From assembly GCA_027946365.1 (NCBI GenBank), contig JAPEUQ010000002.1:1612001-1676000 (forward strand): DNA of 64,000 nt, given 5' to 3'. This DNA comes from Kalmusia sp. IMI 367209. Lineage: Eukaryota > Ascomycota > Dothideomycetes > Pleosporales > Didymosphaeriaceae. Of the stretch, positions 1-11,349 are shown piece after piece (position 1 is the stretch's first letter; each line of letters starts with the position of its first letter). Both the position numbers and the translations under genes were made by a program. The notes beneath the pieces were generated by a model. It ran no database searches, was not told the DNA's origin, and worked only from the letters and a program-made list of their open reading frames with translations.

Positions 1-1246
1 CAAGAGGCATTCATAACGCAAAAGTGAATGGCAAATTCGTGGCATTTGGCCAGACGATTCGCAGGAGTATATATGAAGAATCAGATATTTGGTACATATT
101 TGTTTCCAGCAGAAAAATCTGTTACTAGTAGAGCTTCGATACTCGCATCGGTGGTGTAGTGGGAGTACGCGTGCAACAATAGCTAATATATTAAGAAAGC
201 AAATATGAAATCTGGAATACAAAATTTTTTTGTGCAGATTCATAACATCTGTACAAAGCTGACAATACTAGTTGATGGGGGCCTCAAGAAATACGAAAAT
301 CTACAACAGCGGGGATTTGCTACCTAGGCAATGCTCACCTACATGGATTCGGCCGCTTACGCTTCCGTAACCCGCCTCGGACACAAAGTGCGTGTCTCGC
401 AGCAAGTTATTTCTGCTGTCAAATACTGCTCAATAGAGGAATAAGTACGCCTCTGGTGGCTGCATCGGGCTTTTGGGCTGGTAGGGGAGCATGGCGGAAA
501 AGCGACAGGCGACGGACTTGGCACGTATTCTTGGCACTTCTTCGCCCCGCTTATTCTCAGCGCTACCTAGGTGCTTATTCGTTGCTTGGATTTGAAACGC
601 CCTTGGAAGGCAAAGCCAAGAAATAATCCGGAAATTCGCGTATCGGCGTTCATCCGCAGACTCGGTGCCACGTAGTACGGCAAAAAGTTCGATTACCAAA
701 AGACCCCTTCAGCGCTCTAGTTTCATGGAATGCTTTAGTGTATTCGACTTATTCTAAACACTTGTCCTACAAGACTCAATCTTTCTTCTAGTAATAGATC
801 TTTATTTCAGATTCGCTTCGTTGTGTTGTTAAGAACAAGTCAAAGTATGAATTGTAGTGTTGTTCGCTTATACTTGGTGAGGCTTGGTCGGCGCTGAGTC
901 CGAACTTTTCACCAATCCGCGTGGTACTTGGCCGTAATAACATAATGTGTACGGACTTGAGCTTCAGTGGAACAGCCCCCATCGACCCACAGACCGCAAG
1001 CGCAGGTCCAGCCCCCATCGACCGTAAGCGTATAGAATCATGTCGAGTATAAGACGTACTATTCGTGCCCCAGTTACGCCCCTCCCTAACGAGCCGGATT
1101 CTCCTGTCCTTTACACTCTTTTCTTCACGAATTTGCCGTGGTCCATTCTTTTGCCGGGATTCCTGGCTTCCGATCTTTACTGTAGTAACTGTCTTCATTC
1201 ACTTTCTATATTCCTTGTCAACTAAACACCAACACATACTGCCACC
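1..1246. other. Left-edge region without a supported gene
   Basis: Both strands hold only short open frames with no recognisable domain, and no convincing splice-linked exon chain could be built. The last 200 bases are the presumed promoter and 5' UTR of the secreted protein that starts at 1247; the context of its start (CACCATGAAG) is a good fungal initiation context. Confidence 0.5.
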
Positions 1247-3297
1247 ATGAAGCTTTCCCAAAGGTCGACGCTTTCGACTATCGCTGCAATCGCAGCCTTT
1301 TTCGGACGTGCGCAAGCCATTGGTGATTGTGATAGTGGACCTTGGAAGGTACAGGCCGTTGGATATGAGACTGGTGGTCCATGGTGTGCCACCAAGTGGA
1401 AGGACGGTGCTGCTATCAACGGTATCCAAGCCTGGTATAATGGCGACAGCATCAACGGTGTTGAATTCCAATACACGAACGGAGCTGCTCCCGAAAGATA
1501 CGGTCAGATGCACGGAGATAAGCAGCCCTGGCTTCAATGGGACACGACCACAGAAACGGTTGAGGCCATAACCGTCTGGCCCAATGGTAAATCCGATGTC
1601 AGGCGAGTGGGTGCGATTGAAATCAAGATCAGCGGCAGAGAGCCGTGGAGGGCTGGTAGCCCCGCATCTAACACCCAGGGATACGACAGTCCTGTTGTCA
1701 ACGGCGCTGGCATTATCATGGGTGCCTATGGAAACCAAGGAGGCAGCATTGACATGATTGCCTTCTTAATGTTAGACTCTGGCATCAAGAACAGGGACGT
1801 CAAGGACTTCAGCCCCAACGCTGATAGCCTCAATGCCAACAACGAGGCGATCAAGAACGCGAAGCCTGAAGGCATTGACTCATTTTCGCAGGAGAACTGG
1901 ACAGGTGAGAAAATGGAGTACAGTGTCGACAGGGAAATCCGCAAGTTGAAGAGCTGGTCTACTACGAGGAGCTCTTCCAAGACGTTTGGAGGCTCCATCG
2001 GTGCCAGCATTGATTTTGGACTGCCGGCGATAGGCTTGGGTGGAAGTATCTCCACCGAGTATCACTGGGAGACCACGAATTCGATAGAGACCTCGGAGTC
2101 GGGTGAAAAGGAGGTGAGTATCACGTGACGTTCTATAGGAGGCAGCTGACTGATTCATGCATTACAGGAAATCCTCCACTTCCAGGTGAGCGGCAAGATC
2201 CCCAAGGGCGAGGCCATCTACTGCGAGTCGTTGGCTTTTAGCGGTAAATACGACTTGGATTATGGCAGCACGGTCAGTACAGTCCGTCCCGTTTTTAACT
2301 TGAGCGCATTCCTAATGTCCTGTAGATCGATCTTGAGCTTCAGAGCGGCCAGCGGTGGACATATCACGAAGCTGGAACTGTGAAGGGTGTTGCGTGGTCC
2401 AAGAATGAGAACAAGTGCATCAGCTACCAAGAGGGAGAGGATGGCGCTCAGGTTTTGCAAGCGAAGCTCGCGGAGTGGAAGCAAAACCCAGAGAAGGAAG
2501 AGCAGGAAAGGCTTGAGCGTGAACAAAGGGCCGAAGAGAGTTTGAAGGACGATGAGCCCACGAAGACCGCTGAGAGTTCCGCCTCTGTGACCGATGATGC
2601 TACACCGACCGCGACAGATGACTCTGAACCGACTGCGACAGATGATTCTGAGCCCACAGAGAATGAGGACGATGAGCCTACAGAAGATGATGAGCCTACA
2701 GAAGATGATGAGCCTACAGAGGAGGACGAAGAGTCCACGGGGGACGAAGAATCCACTGAGGATGAAGAATCCACTGGTGATGAAGAATCTACTGGGGACG
2801 AAGAATCCACTGAAGATGAAGAATCTACTGGGGATGAAGAATCCACTGGGGACGAAGAATCTACTGGAGATGAAGAATCTACTGGAGATGAAGAATCTAC
2901 TGGGGACGAAGATTCCACGGAAGAAGAACCGACGGAAGAGGAAGAGTCCACGGAAGAAGATCCTACGGAAGAAGAAGATCCTACGGAAGAAGAAGATCCT
3001 GCGGAAGACGAAGAACCCACGGAAGACGAAGAACCCACGGAGGATGAGGAACCCACGGAAGATGAGGAGTCTACAGAAGATGAGGAGCCCACGGAGGATA
3101 CTGAGTCTATGGCCACAGACGAGGCTACAGCTACGGAGAAGATTATCTCAGCTACCTTCTCCAGAGCCATCCATAGCGCCAGTTCCTCCTCTCGAGCTCA
3201 CGTTAGCTCTAGAAGCAAGGCGGAGAACATCCGCCGTGCCCAGATCACTCCTGCTCCAGTGGTAAAGGGTAAGCGTAGCCTAACGTTTACTGCGTAA
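1247..3297 (+). CDS. Secreted jacalin-like / aerolysin-like pore-forming family protein with acidic repeat tail
   Basis: Exons 1247..2113, 2168..2272 and 2326..3297 join in phase to give 647 aa. A signal peptide (hydrophobic core IAAIAAFFG, end near AQA) leads into a domain at about residues 25-170 with jacalin-type features (GGPW, INGIQ..YNG, YGQMHG, GGSIDMIAF). Residues about 205-330 alternate small polar and hydrophobic residues (SSSKTFGGSIGASIDFG, then WETTNSIETSESGEKE), typical of the membrane-insertion region of aerolysin/ETX-MTX2-type beta pore formers. The last third is very acidic, built on EES-T-GD/ED units at about residues 425-585, followed by a basic S/R-rich end. The two-domain reading is inference from motifs; a non-toxic lectin-like role is possible. 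In nature such proteins bind surface glycans and oligomerise. Both introns are short and canonical. Confidence 0.7.
2626..3110 (+). repeat. Coding minisatellite encoding acidic E/D/S/T repeats
   Basis: Imperfect tandem units of 15 nt (and 30-nt pairs) such as GATGAAGAATCTACTGGGGA encode D-E-E-S-T-G/E and E-D-E-E-P-T. The tract stays in frame throughout. The antisense strand is also open over this stretch (serine-rich), which is a by-product of the repeat composition. Confidence 0.85.
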
Positions 3298-3725
3298 ACA
3301 TTTCAATCTCAGGCAGCGCTTGTTAGACAAGAACAACAATCTACTACTTACCTATCAATCCCTAAGCTTCTATGGTAACTAATCCACTCAAGCTCTCCGA
3401 CGATCTCAACAGAGACTTAAAGGACATTGTATACCTAATAGTATAATCCTCAAGAAAGAATATATTGATTGTAATATCAAGTATTTTCCACTTTATAAAA
3501 TTATCCAAACCTCCCATTGTACTGTGCGACCATTAGAGGTCGAATACGATTCAGTGAACTCATCGGTCTCACAGAACTGTTTTCTACTCACATTTTATGC
3601 TCTCATCACGCGGTGGAAACGATACCAGTACTAGAATTACATCTCATTCATTAGTACGATCGCGAGAGACCTATACTCACCCTTACAATAGAGTCCTATC
3701 AAATTATCAATACAATATCGTTAAG

Positions 3726-3980
3726 CAACTCGAGCAGCGAGACACTACCGGACTGGAACGGACCCATCATTATCGGCGCCATTTTTGCTATCCTGGCTGT
3801 GATCCTGGGGGTATCTTGGGCGTCATCCTCGCGGTTAAAAACCTGCAAGGTCGTAAACACGCCGAGCAAGGTAAATTTGACCTCAACGATGCGCGCAGAT
3901 AGGACCTAGGCTAATATCCTTGAACAGGTAACGTCGAGAATGGAAATAAAGTAGAGCGTGATACTGCCAATCAATCGTAG
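3726..3980 (+). pseudogene. Small single-pass membrane protein, frameshifted or partial
   Basis: From 3726, just after a possible acceptor (TTAAG), one frame reads SSSETLPDWNGPIIIGAIFA and continues as a hydrophobic segment. After the G5 run near 3808 a neighbouring frame continues naturally as ILGVILAVKNLQGRKHAEQ. A canonical 57-nt intron (3871..3927) then joins to a last exon ending at TAG 3978..3980. The two halves look like one short transmembrane protein of a common small fungal type, separated by one missing base in the G run. The 5' exon could not be identified. Either a recent frameshift or a homopolymer sequencing error would explain this. Confidence 0.4.
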
Positions 3981-4068
3981 TAGGGCGTAATGGCAGGGTG
4001 TGTGGACAGATTTTGTGTTTCCATTCGTTTCCCATCGAGCTCAAAATGAACACTCCGCACTGTCCTCT

Positions 4069-6087
4069 TCAGTGTTCGCAGAGATTATACGTATCGAAGT
4101 TTTCCTCCACCGCATCGTTGAGTGCTGTTCTCTCCTTCATCAATTCCAAACGATACGCCTTTGCCTCGTCCAAACTCATAAGGTGACCTTTATTTTCCTC
4201 GTCAATATTGATACCGTCTGCCCACGACAGTTGCTGCGGCGGTACATCCGCAGTCGATGCAATTCTCTGCTCCGGGTCCACAAGCCAAAGCACGAGGTAC
4301 CTGCGATGTCCCGGTCTCGTCTTATCCGCAAGGCTGAACGGCTCAACCTTGTGTCGCAATGTATTAGGGAAGGAGATAATGCGGCCATGCCGCGTGGCTA
4401 TACTTCCAATCTCCTGGACTGCTGCCGCGTCCCACATATCTTCCGCGCCGAATGTGATGGCTATAGGCTCGTGGTCACCCTGTTCGTAACGGAAGCCGTG
4501 ATATATACTATCGACTTCATTTTCTTGGCTGAAGCGGATGCGCGACTCTGTGACGTTGTGTACGTCGTAGTAGTATATTGCGGTAGCGACGATGCTCTCA
4601 TTGAGCATGCCTTCGAGGTGCCAGCTTCCTCCTGCATAGTCTGGTTTCTCTGGTGTGAGCTCAATGGAGGATAGTTTGACGATGACTTGGAGACCCTGCT
4701 TCCTGAACTCTTCTTCGAGGTGAATGCCTGTTTGCTTGGGTTGGCGCACCTGGGATGAGGTTGAGGCGCCGGGTTCTGGGTGGATGATCGTGCGTGTGCG
4801 GCGGTAGACCTCCTCAAGGGCCTCGTAGACTGAGTCAGCAGTCCATTCCTTTGGATCTTCCGGCAGAGTGGACCAGCGGGGATCGGAGGCTCTCCGCTTA
4901 GTGTAGAGCGGATTGTCTGGCTGGGCGATGTATTCTTTGATTTTTGGGATCAAATAGGTAAGATCATCCTCATGCTCGTACACCTCCATAAACCACTCTG
5001 GCTGTTGTGGTGGTTCGCACATTGCCTCGTTGATCTTGATGCGATGGCTTCCGCTGGCACGCCATCCCCTTACTAGTACGTCGTTCCATAGCGGGACAGA
5101 TTTTCTGATACACTTTTCAATGACTTTGTAGAGGTCTTGATGTCTTTCAGGGTGTAGGTTATTGATATGCGAAGCCACCTTCAGGTCCATTCCTGTCTCA
5201 CCAACAAATTGAATGTCCGATGGCAGCCACTGAAAGTTTGTAGAACATAGCTTATCGTTATTGAAGTGGGAACTCAGACCATGTCCTGGCGAATGACTTG
5301 GAATAGGCTCTCCAGGCTCGATGAGCGTCCCTTGGCCCATGAAATCAAGGCAATTGTTCAGCCCTACTTTGGCCACAGGTAGAATCCTTGATTTTCCGCC
5401 CACTAAAGGATACAAAGAAGGATGAACTAGATTGAGAACTTGACCATTCGAATTAGGATGCCAATCCTTCTCAATTTCGCTCACTTCCAGAAGCGGCTCA
5501 ATAGCCCGCCTCAGCTCGTCGCCTAATTCTGGCGAGATCAGCTCATCGCTCTTAACGCATCTCACATCGGCATCAAGTGTCCTCACAAAATGGCTACTTT
5601 CGAAATACTTCACGCTGGCTTTTAACTCTTCGATGCACCAGTGAAATGTATTATCGCTGACCAGTCCGTCCGGTAATGCCCTCGCTTCTTCGCGCCATTT
5701 GCTTAAGATGTCTTCGTTGAAGATCTTTTTGTTCCAATCCGGCTTATCTGTGATCGCATCCATGAGCTTCATCATTGCTACTTCGCGCATCGTCAGTCTT
5801 TCGGCCTGAAAATCGCATATACCATGCCGAAATCCGGAATCAGGGGTGTATCTGTTGTGTACCCGATCTTCAAGCCAGACAGGGAGTCTGGAGAATCGCA
5901 GTTTGGAAGACGCTGAATTATTGGTTGTTGAACTCGTTCCTTCCGTTTGATTGCGAGTCGATGCTGAAATTGCTCTTTCACTGTGTCGTGCTAGGTCTGG
6001 AAACTTGCGTGGGACCTTGTTCCAGCGGCCACTTTGCCGTAATACAAGAGGACATGGCTGGGAACGCACACAGCGGTGAAACATCAT
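4069..6087 (-). CDS. DUF4246 family protein (putative 2OG-oxygenase fold)
   Basis: Single exon, 672 aa, no introns, close to the usual family length. The N-terminal 60 residues are Ser/Thr-rich and variable; the conserved part starts near residue 66 (RLPVWLEDRV, then LTMREVAMMKLMDAITDKP). Other family hallmarks are FQWLPSDIQFV, HINNLHPERHQDLY and PLWNDVLVRGW. Near residue 489 WHLEG and near residue 579 LRHKVEPF, followed by PGHRRYLVLWLVDP, give an HxE...H...R arrangement like that of Fe(II)/2-oxoglutarate oxygenases. DUF4246 is widespread in ascomycetes and basidiomycetes; substrate and role are unknown. The double Met at the start leaves the exact initiation codon open, but upstream sequence is not coding. 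Confidence 0.85.
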   Translation of the reverse strand: MMFHRCVRSQPCPLVLRQSGRWNKVPRKFPDLARHSERAISASTRNQTEGTSSTTNNSASSKLRFSRLPVWLEDRVHNRYTPDSGFRHGICDFQAERLTMREVAMMKLMDAITDKPDWNKKIFNEDILSKWREEARALPDGLVSDNTFHWCIEELKASVKYFESSHFVRTLDADVRCVKSDELISPELGDELRRAIEPLLEVSEIEKDWHPNSNGQVLNLVHPSLYPLVGGKSRILPVAKVGLNNCLDFMGQGTLIEPGEPIPSHSPGHGLSSHFNNDKLCSTNFQWLPSDIQFVGETGMDLKVASHINNLHPERHQDLYKVIEKCIRKSVPLWNDVLVRGWRASGSHRIKINEAMCEPPQQPEWFMEVYEHEDDLTYLIPKIKEYIAQPDNPLYTKRRASDPRWSTLPEDPKEWTADSVYEALEEVYRRTRTIIHPEPGASTSSQVRQPKQTGIHLEEEFRKQGLQVIVKLSSIELTPEKPDYAGGSWHLEGMLNESIVATAIYYYDVHNVTESRIRFSQENEVDSIYHGFRYEQGDHEPIAITFGAEDMWDAAAVQEIGSIATRHGRIISFPNTLRHKVEPFSLADKTRPGHRRYLVLWLVDPEQRIASTADVPPQQLSWADGINIDEENKGHLMSLDEAKAYRLELMKERTALNDAVEENFDTYNLCEH

Positions 6088-7880
6088 GTGGGACGGCTAA
6101 ATGAGGTGGCAGGTCGAGTATTGCATGGAGTGATAGAGCCGCGTTAACGGGATGAAATAGTTCAGACTTAAGGAAAGTGTAGAAGGGTGAGGCGGCGCAG
6201 ACGAATCCTACGCTAGCCAAATTAGGTATATTGTGGAGCGCGTAGCGAGCCCCAATGGGCCCTGTCGAGATAGTCGCGTTAGCCGGACGGCCGACTTAAG
6301 ACGTGCGGAGCAGCATGTACGAAACGTAGGCTAGGTGTCGGTCGTTTATTGTCTATTGATTAGTCTGATGGTATATGGGGACATTCTTACTCGGACGAGA
6401 TGGCGCGTTCCCCACCTCGTCCCAGCGTTGTAGCGAGGACAAGCACTAGAGGTACCTTTTCTGGAGGCACGCCTTTTGCCTCTTTGGGTCTGCGCACTGC
6501 CGCACATCTGCTGAGTTGCCATTCAGAAGCGCCATTTCCGCTCCTGCGGCTGATTCTACTCACGTGACTCTAGAATATTACTACCGCTTTCAGATAACTG
6601 CGAAAGCAGCTGCGAGCTTCGCAGTTCGGAGCTGCATCCTCCAGTTTCTTAGCGATCCCGACCCAAGCTGCCAATTCCAAATCCTACTCGTAGAATTGTA
6701 TACAATTAGTGTCCACGTTATAACATATAGGGGATGGAAGGCTTCGCACAGGCCAGTTATTTGGGAGTAGATTTGAAGGACAACGCGACGCTCGACACCG
6801 AGGATGCATCAAGACTGTAACACCCCCTTTTGGCGCGAAAGAGCAATTTACGACACCGTATACTGTAGGCACTGGAACACCGAAAAATGATTTCAACGAT
6901 TCGAGAAGTTGGATGTAGGGTTGAGCAATTCGTGATTTTCGTCGTCTAATCTTTGATTCAGTGGCTCACCCACTCAGATGTCTTGCTCGCGCCTATGAAC
7001 CACGGAATGAAATAGATTACTAAAGAAAAAAAAGAGATTCGCATTGAATTAGAGTGGAAAGGGAAGCTAGTTAGTATAATGAGTGTGAGCATTAACAGTA
7101 AGGTAATAAAGGGCAGGCAAACGTGCATGTTAATCTTTTTTAAGTATAAATCAGGCCATATTCTAGCGAGGAGGGCATGGCGGAAGAAGCACTTCGGGTG
7201 CAAGTAATTCTGATAGCAACAGCAGAACCCCTCCAAAAAGGGCGCCAAAAGTCCCCAAACGTACAGTCACCAGCGTAGAGCCTGAAAGCCTGTAAGGTAA
7301 CACAATAAAACTAGCCTTTCATTGAAACCTGGCTAAAAACTCTCTGATATTAAAGGCGGGCGCTTAAATCCGCCAATCACGGGATTGAGGCCAGACACGC
7401 GCATTCCTACTGAATGAGCGGTCGCGTTTACAGCATTTAGACCATTTGCGGGTGAACAATTTGAGGAAGTCTTCCAGAGTTTATGATGAATGAGACAGGA
7501 AGCGCCAGAGTGCTATCGATTCTTCCATCAACTCGCTGCGTAATGAAGCATGTATATTCTGGGATTGGCCGCACACCTAGACCCAAAACGTCCACCGGAG
7601 CATCAGTCTCCGCCAAGCACATAGCCAGAACCACGAGCGCCTCGGCACTTATCTATTACAATATTTTCCTTGCTACAACACCAGTCAAACAGTCTGCTCG
7701 ATATAGCGAAATATACAGAGTAGATCGACTAGCCGCCTCAAGCCTAGGCTCTGAGTGCAGGAGGCACAAATGCGAGGCAACCTCAGAGAAGAAACGATAT
7801 AATTTAGAAGAAAATGATGTTTATAACCCCTTGGGAAACGGCTTCCTTGATGTACCAGTAATATTGATTCTACCTTCAAA
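6088..7880. other. Intergenic region, no supported gene
   Basis: Short open frames on both strands lack domain similarity, and none chain by plausible introns. The 3' part is the presumed promoter of the LPMO gene at 7881, which is immediately preceded by CTTCAAA at its start codon. Confidence 0.5.
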
Positions 7881-8832
7881 ATGCTAAACCCTCTCACCAA
7901 CGCCTTAGCAGTTTACACCACCCTTTTCAGCTTTGCTGCCGCCCATGGTTCGCTGAAGTACATAGAATACAATGGCAAGCAATATCCAGCATGGCAGGTC
8001 GGCTCGGATGACTATCTTACTACGGTGCCTACGCGATATGCCCGCCGAATCAAAGACGTTGGACCTGTTCCAGACTTTACTACTAAGGATATCACGTACG
8101 ATCCGTCCACATTCTTCATTGTCCGAACTGATACAACGTAGATGCAATCAAGGCGGCAACAACCCGGCGACAGGCACCATCGACGTAAAAGCAGGTGCCA
8201 AGATGTAAGCGCCGTAGCCAAGGCCTCTCCGCTTGAACCACCTAGAAGCTATGGCACTGATGGGATGTAGCAAACTTATCTGGGATCAATGGGGCTCTTC
8301 GCACTCAGGCCCCGTAATGAACTACCTCGCCAAATGTACGACGAACTGTAGCACCTTCAAAGGCGACACGGGCAATGTGTGGATTAAGATCGATCAAGTC
8401 TCCTACGACACCAGTAAGAAGGTTCCCTGGGGATCGGATTGCCTTGCTAAAAACGGTGCGACGTGGACGGTGACGATTCCGCCGACAATTGCAGACGGGG
8501 AGTATTTGCTCAGACATGAGATTCTTGGTCTGCACGTCGCGGGGAAGAGGATGGGTGCGCAGTTCTGTGAGTAGTATAGACCGAGGTCATCTCGCCCCCA
8601 CTTGCATGTTCGTGGATGCTGATGGGATACAGATCCAAGTTGCACGCAGATCCGCATCACAGGCGGAGGCACGGAAAATCCGACCGGTGTGGCACTGCCG
8701 GGTGCATATAATCCAGACGACACGCAGGGCATCTTGACTGAGTTATGGAAAATTCAGCAGGGACAGGTTAAGTACACAGCGCCAGGAGGTCCGGTGTGGT
8801 CAGGGTCTGTACCAAATACCATGGCGTGTTGA
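7881..8832 (+). CDS. AA9 lytic polysaccharide monooxygenase (LPMO), intact
   Basis: Exons 7881..8095, 8142..8204, 8271..8566 and 8633..8832 join in phase, 257 aa. Stops in the raw frame all lie inside three canonical introns (GTACGA..TAG, GTAAGC..TAG, GTGAGT..CAG). A signal peptide ends at FSFAAA, leaving mature His1-Gly (HGSLKYIEY). Family hallmarks in order: GPVPDFTTKDITCNQGG, the second copper ligand in GSSHSGPV, HEILGLH, and the axial Tyr in QFYPSCTQIRITGGG. The copper histidine brace is therefore complete. Known role of AA9: secreted, copper-dependent oxidative cleavage of cellulose or related beta-glucans. There is no carbohydrate-binding module or GPI tail; the protein ends at SVPNTMAC. 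Neighbours do not suggest an operon-like context. Confidence 0.92.
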
Positions 8833-11193
8833 GTGGGTAGTATATTATCTTACATATCAACGTATTCCTTATCCTATCGATGTTTTAACTGGCTTGGACT
8901 TCCAGTGCGGAGCCTTAGTTTAATAATTGAGTTTCAGATACCGAGCAAACATGCAACCGCAGAAATTATGAAAATGTTCCAGTTATTTTCAATGAGCCTT
9001 TGATCATTCGTCTCGATTGTTCAAAATAGAAATTCGAGGTCTGCAAAGAGCGTAATGTGGATCTGGATTCAAATATGGTAAATACCCGCGTCAAAAGCTT
9101 AGTCTTTGGCTCGCTAATCCCAAATCTGAGTGCGTACATTTTACAGAGTGAATCATCAACGTAAAGGGTTTTGCTTCATTCTAGTAATGATGAATGAGCA
9201 GAACGCAAATATCTTGAGATGTGGTTGATGAGAGTTTGCCATTTTGGGAATACCGTCACAAGCCAGCCACCACCTTGCCAGCGTAAAGTAGTCATCCGGT
9301 CCTAACGCGACTCAAACATCGTAGGTGTTCAAGCTTAAAGTTATTTCGGTTGTCACAATAGTAAATGAAAAAAATGGTATGTTACCGTGAAAAGGTTTCG
9401 ATTATTAAAATCATTCATGATGTCTTTAAGGCTAGTCAAGATCTTAAGAGCTGACTACGCGGACCCCAGATCGGCCGTGTAGAAGGTGAGTGGGAGTTGC
9501 ACTGTGACCAAGAAGAACTTTTCAAATATCCCTGAATTCTGCTGGAAGATGGAACGAAGAACAGCCTGACGGGAATGAATGCCAACCTTGCCGACTTGTG
9601 GGACAAATGTTTTTATCCTATGTCTGCGGCGAAATACTAGCGGAATCGGTACCTACGCATTATAGATCTTCCAAAGGTCTCAGGAATCATGGGCTGGAGG
9701 AAGAGTCCAGTGAAACTCTCGAACTGGTCAAGACCTCCAACGTATGAGGAGATTTAGAGGCTGGCTGTGATACATCTCCGTCGCACTCCGAAAACTCATG
9801 ACGGTCGGAAAAAACGAAAATCTGGCATCCGTAGCTCAGTCCGCAGCGAACGCGAACGGGACTGCGGTGACGCGGCGGAGACCCAGCTCTCTCATATCCT
9901 GCTGTACAAAGACTTCAACCTCTCGATAGCCTACAATCTGAAGGCTGTAGTCGAAAGACATACTATGGATAAGATACAGGTATCGTTACTATCCGGTCAT
10001 CGGGAGTAAATCAACGAATAGAAAGACCGGAAAGTTGATAAATTGTGGAAAAGTTTTCGTGATTTGAATAGCAAGCGCGAGTCTAATCATCTTGCTCTAT
10101 AGGTCAAAATCCTCGCGATATGAACTCTTCTTTGTAAGCGGCATAGCTACAAGACATGCGTGATTGGACACCATTCCGGCTTTGTTGAAGGCGCTGGTAT
10201 GAAAGAAACTCCAACCTGGCAAGCTATATAAATATTGTGTAGTGTATGATCAGCTTCGTTGATTCGCGGACGTTATGAATACCTTCGCTTCAACAGTCAT
10301 TCGGTACTCACGGCTCGGATCAGGATAACACCAAATCGATCAAAGGCTTGAAGAGCGCAATTTCCAGTGAGGGACAAAAAATCGGCGAGCAGCACGAAAC
10401 ATTCTCCGAGTCGTTGAGGAGTTCAAAGACGAGCTAGCTGCTGCACTGGTCGTGTATATTTGCTGCGACCTAGGGTGCAAGGGTCACCGGGATGATATGC
10501 ACCCGTCTCCGGCATGGACGATAACAGTTAAGATGTTACACGATAAGCTTAAAACGGAAGAATTAGACCCCCGTGATCTCGATTCTTCTGACGATGAAAC
10601 AGATGGAGATTCTTAACCAGGATGGACAGAGGTGCTGGAAAGGGTACTTGACGCCAAACAGAAAACATTACGAAGGTAACTTTACGTTCAGAAACCTTTT
10701 TGAAGGTTGTCTATCGCCGCTTCTGGAGTCACTGGTTCCCAAAATGTCAAGTACAGCCTTGTTGGTTGTTCTTGCCTGGTTCTCGCACCGCCCTACGCTG
10801 TCCCTTTTCATGGTTCCTGGATTTTTAAATCCACAATTTGACAGACCTGGAAATGGATCATAACCTATCCTGCCGATATATTATCGACGATTCTTCTATT
10901 ATATCTATCTCGCTTGAATCAACGCCGTATCAATACTTTTAAGAAGCTCAATGCGCTCATTCGCTTATTTTTAACACCATATCATATTTGTTGACCGGGA
11001 CGCCCAGTCTGTGCCATTGGCTGAATACCTAAGTCCCCAATCACTTGAAATAACCAATACTCATAGCATTAGCGATTTCAATGACGCCCGCGTTGATGGG
11101 GTTTCGATTCTGTTGAAAGTTCGCTTATTTCTACTTGTGATCGCACAGGCCACCCGACATGGACTGCTTGCGTGCGCGTTCGCGACGCGTTTA
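8833..11193. other. Gene-poor stretch with degraded coding relics
   Basis: No gene can be assembled. Two stretches look like decayed coding sequence. Around 10430-10615 one frame reads AAALVVYICCDLGCKGHRDD and, further on, the acidic end LDSSDDETDGDS before a stop. Around 9480-10010 several frames with charged residues are broken by stops. The family of origin was not recognised. Confidence 0.4.
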
Positions 11194-11203
11194 GTCTGGC
11201 CCC
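11194..11203 (+). repeat. Target-site duplication, left copy
   Basis: GTCTGGCCCC directly flanks the left inverted repeat of the transposon and is repeated exactly at 16475..16484 beyond the right inverted repeat. The bases on either side of the two copies differ, so the duplication is exactly 10 bp. Confidence 0.85.
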
Positions 11204-11237
11204 GAGGACTCAGCTGAGCCCACCACGCTAAAAGCTC
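11204..11237 (+). repeat. Left terminal inverted repeat
   Basis: 34 bp beginning GAGGACTCAGCTGAGCCC and ending CTAAAAGCTC. It pairs with the reverse complement of 16441..16474; the inner 23 bases match except for one position, the outer 11 are weaker. Confidence 0.85.
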
Positions 11238-11349
11238 GCTTAATCATGCGACGCTCAGGCCACCACACAATAACTGAGCCGACCAGCTTTCTCACTCACC
11301 CCACCAACAACCACCCAACACCTTGATAACTACTCAAATATAGCTCAAT

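Noticed and set aside
2626..3110. Regular repeats resembling an array
   Set aside because: Units are adjacent, in frame and coding, without unique spacers, in a fungal genome; not a CRISPR array.
2448..3170. Long serine/valine-rich open frame on the minus strand
   Set aside because: It is the exact antisense of the acidic repeat tract; repeat composition alone keeps it open.
8096..8632. Stops inside the LPMO gene suggesting a pseudogene
   Set aside because: All three lie in introns with canonical ends, and the four exons join in phase with every AA9 motif kept.
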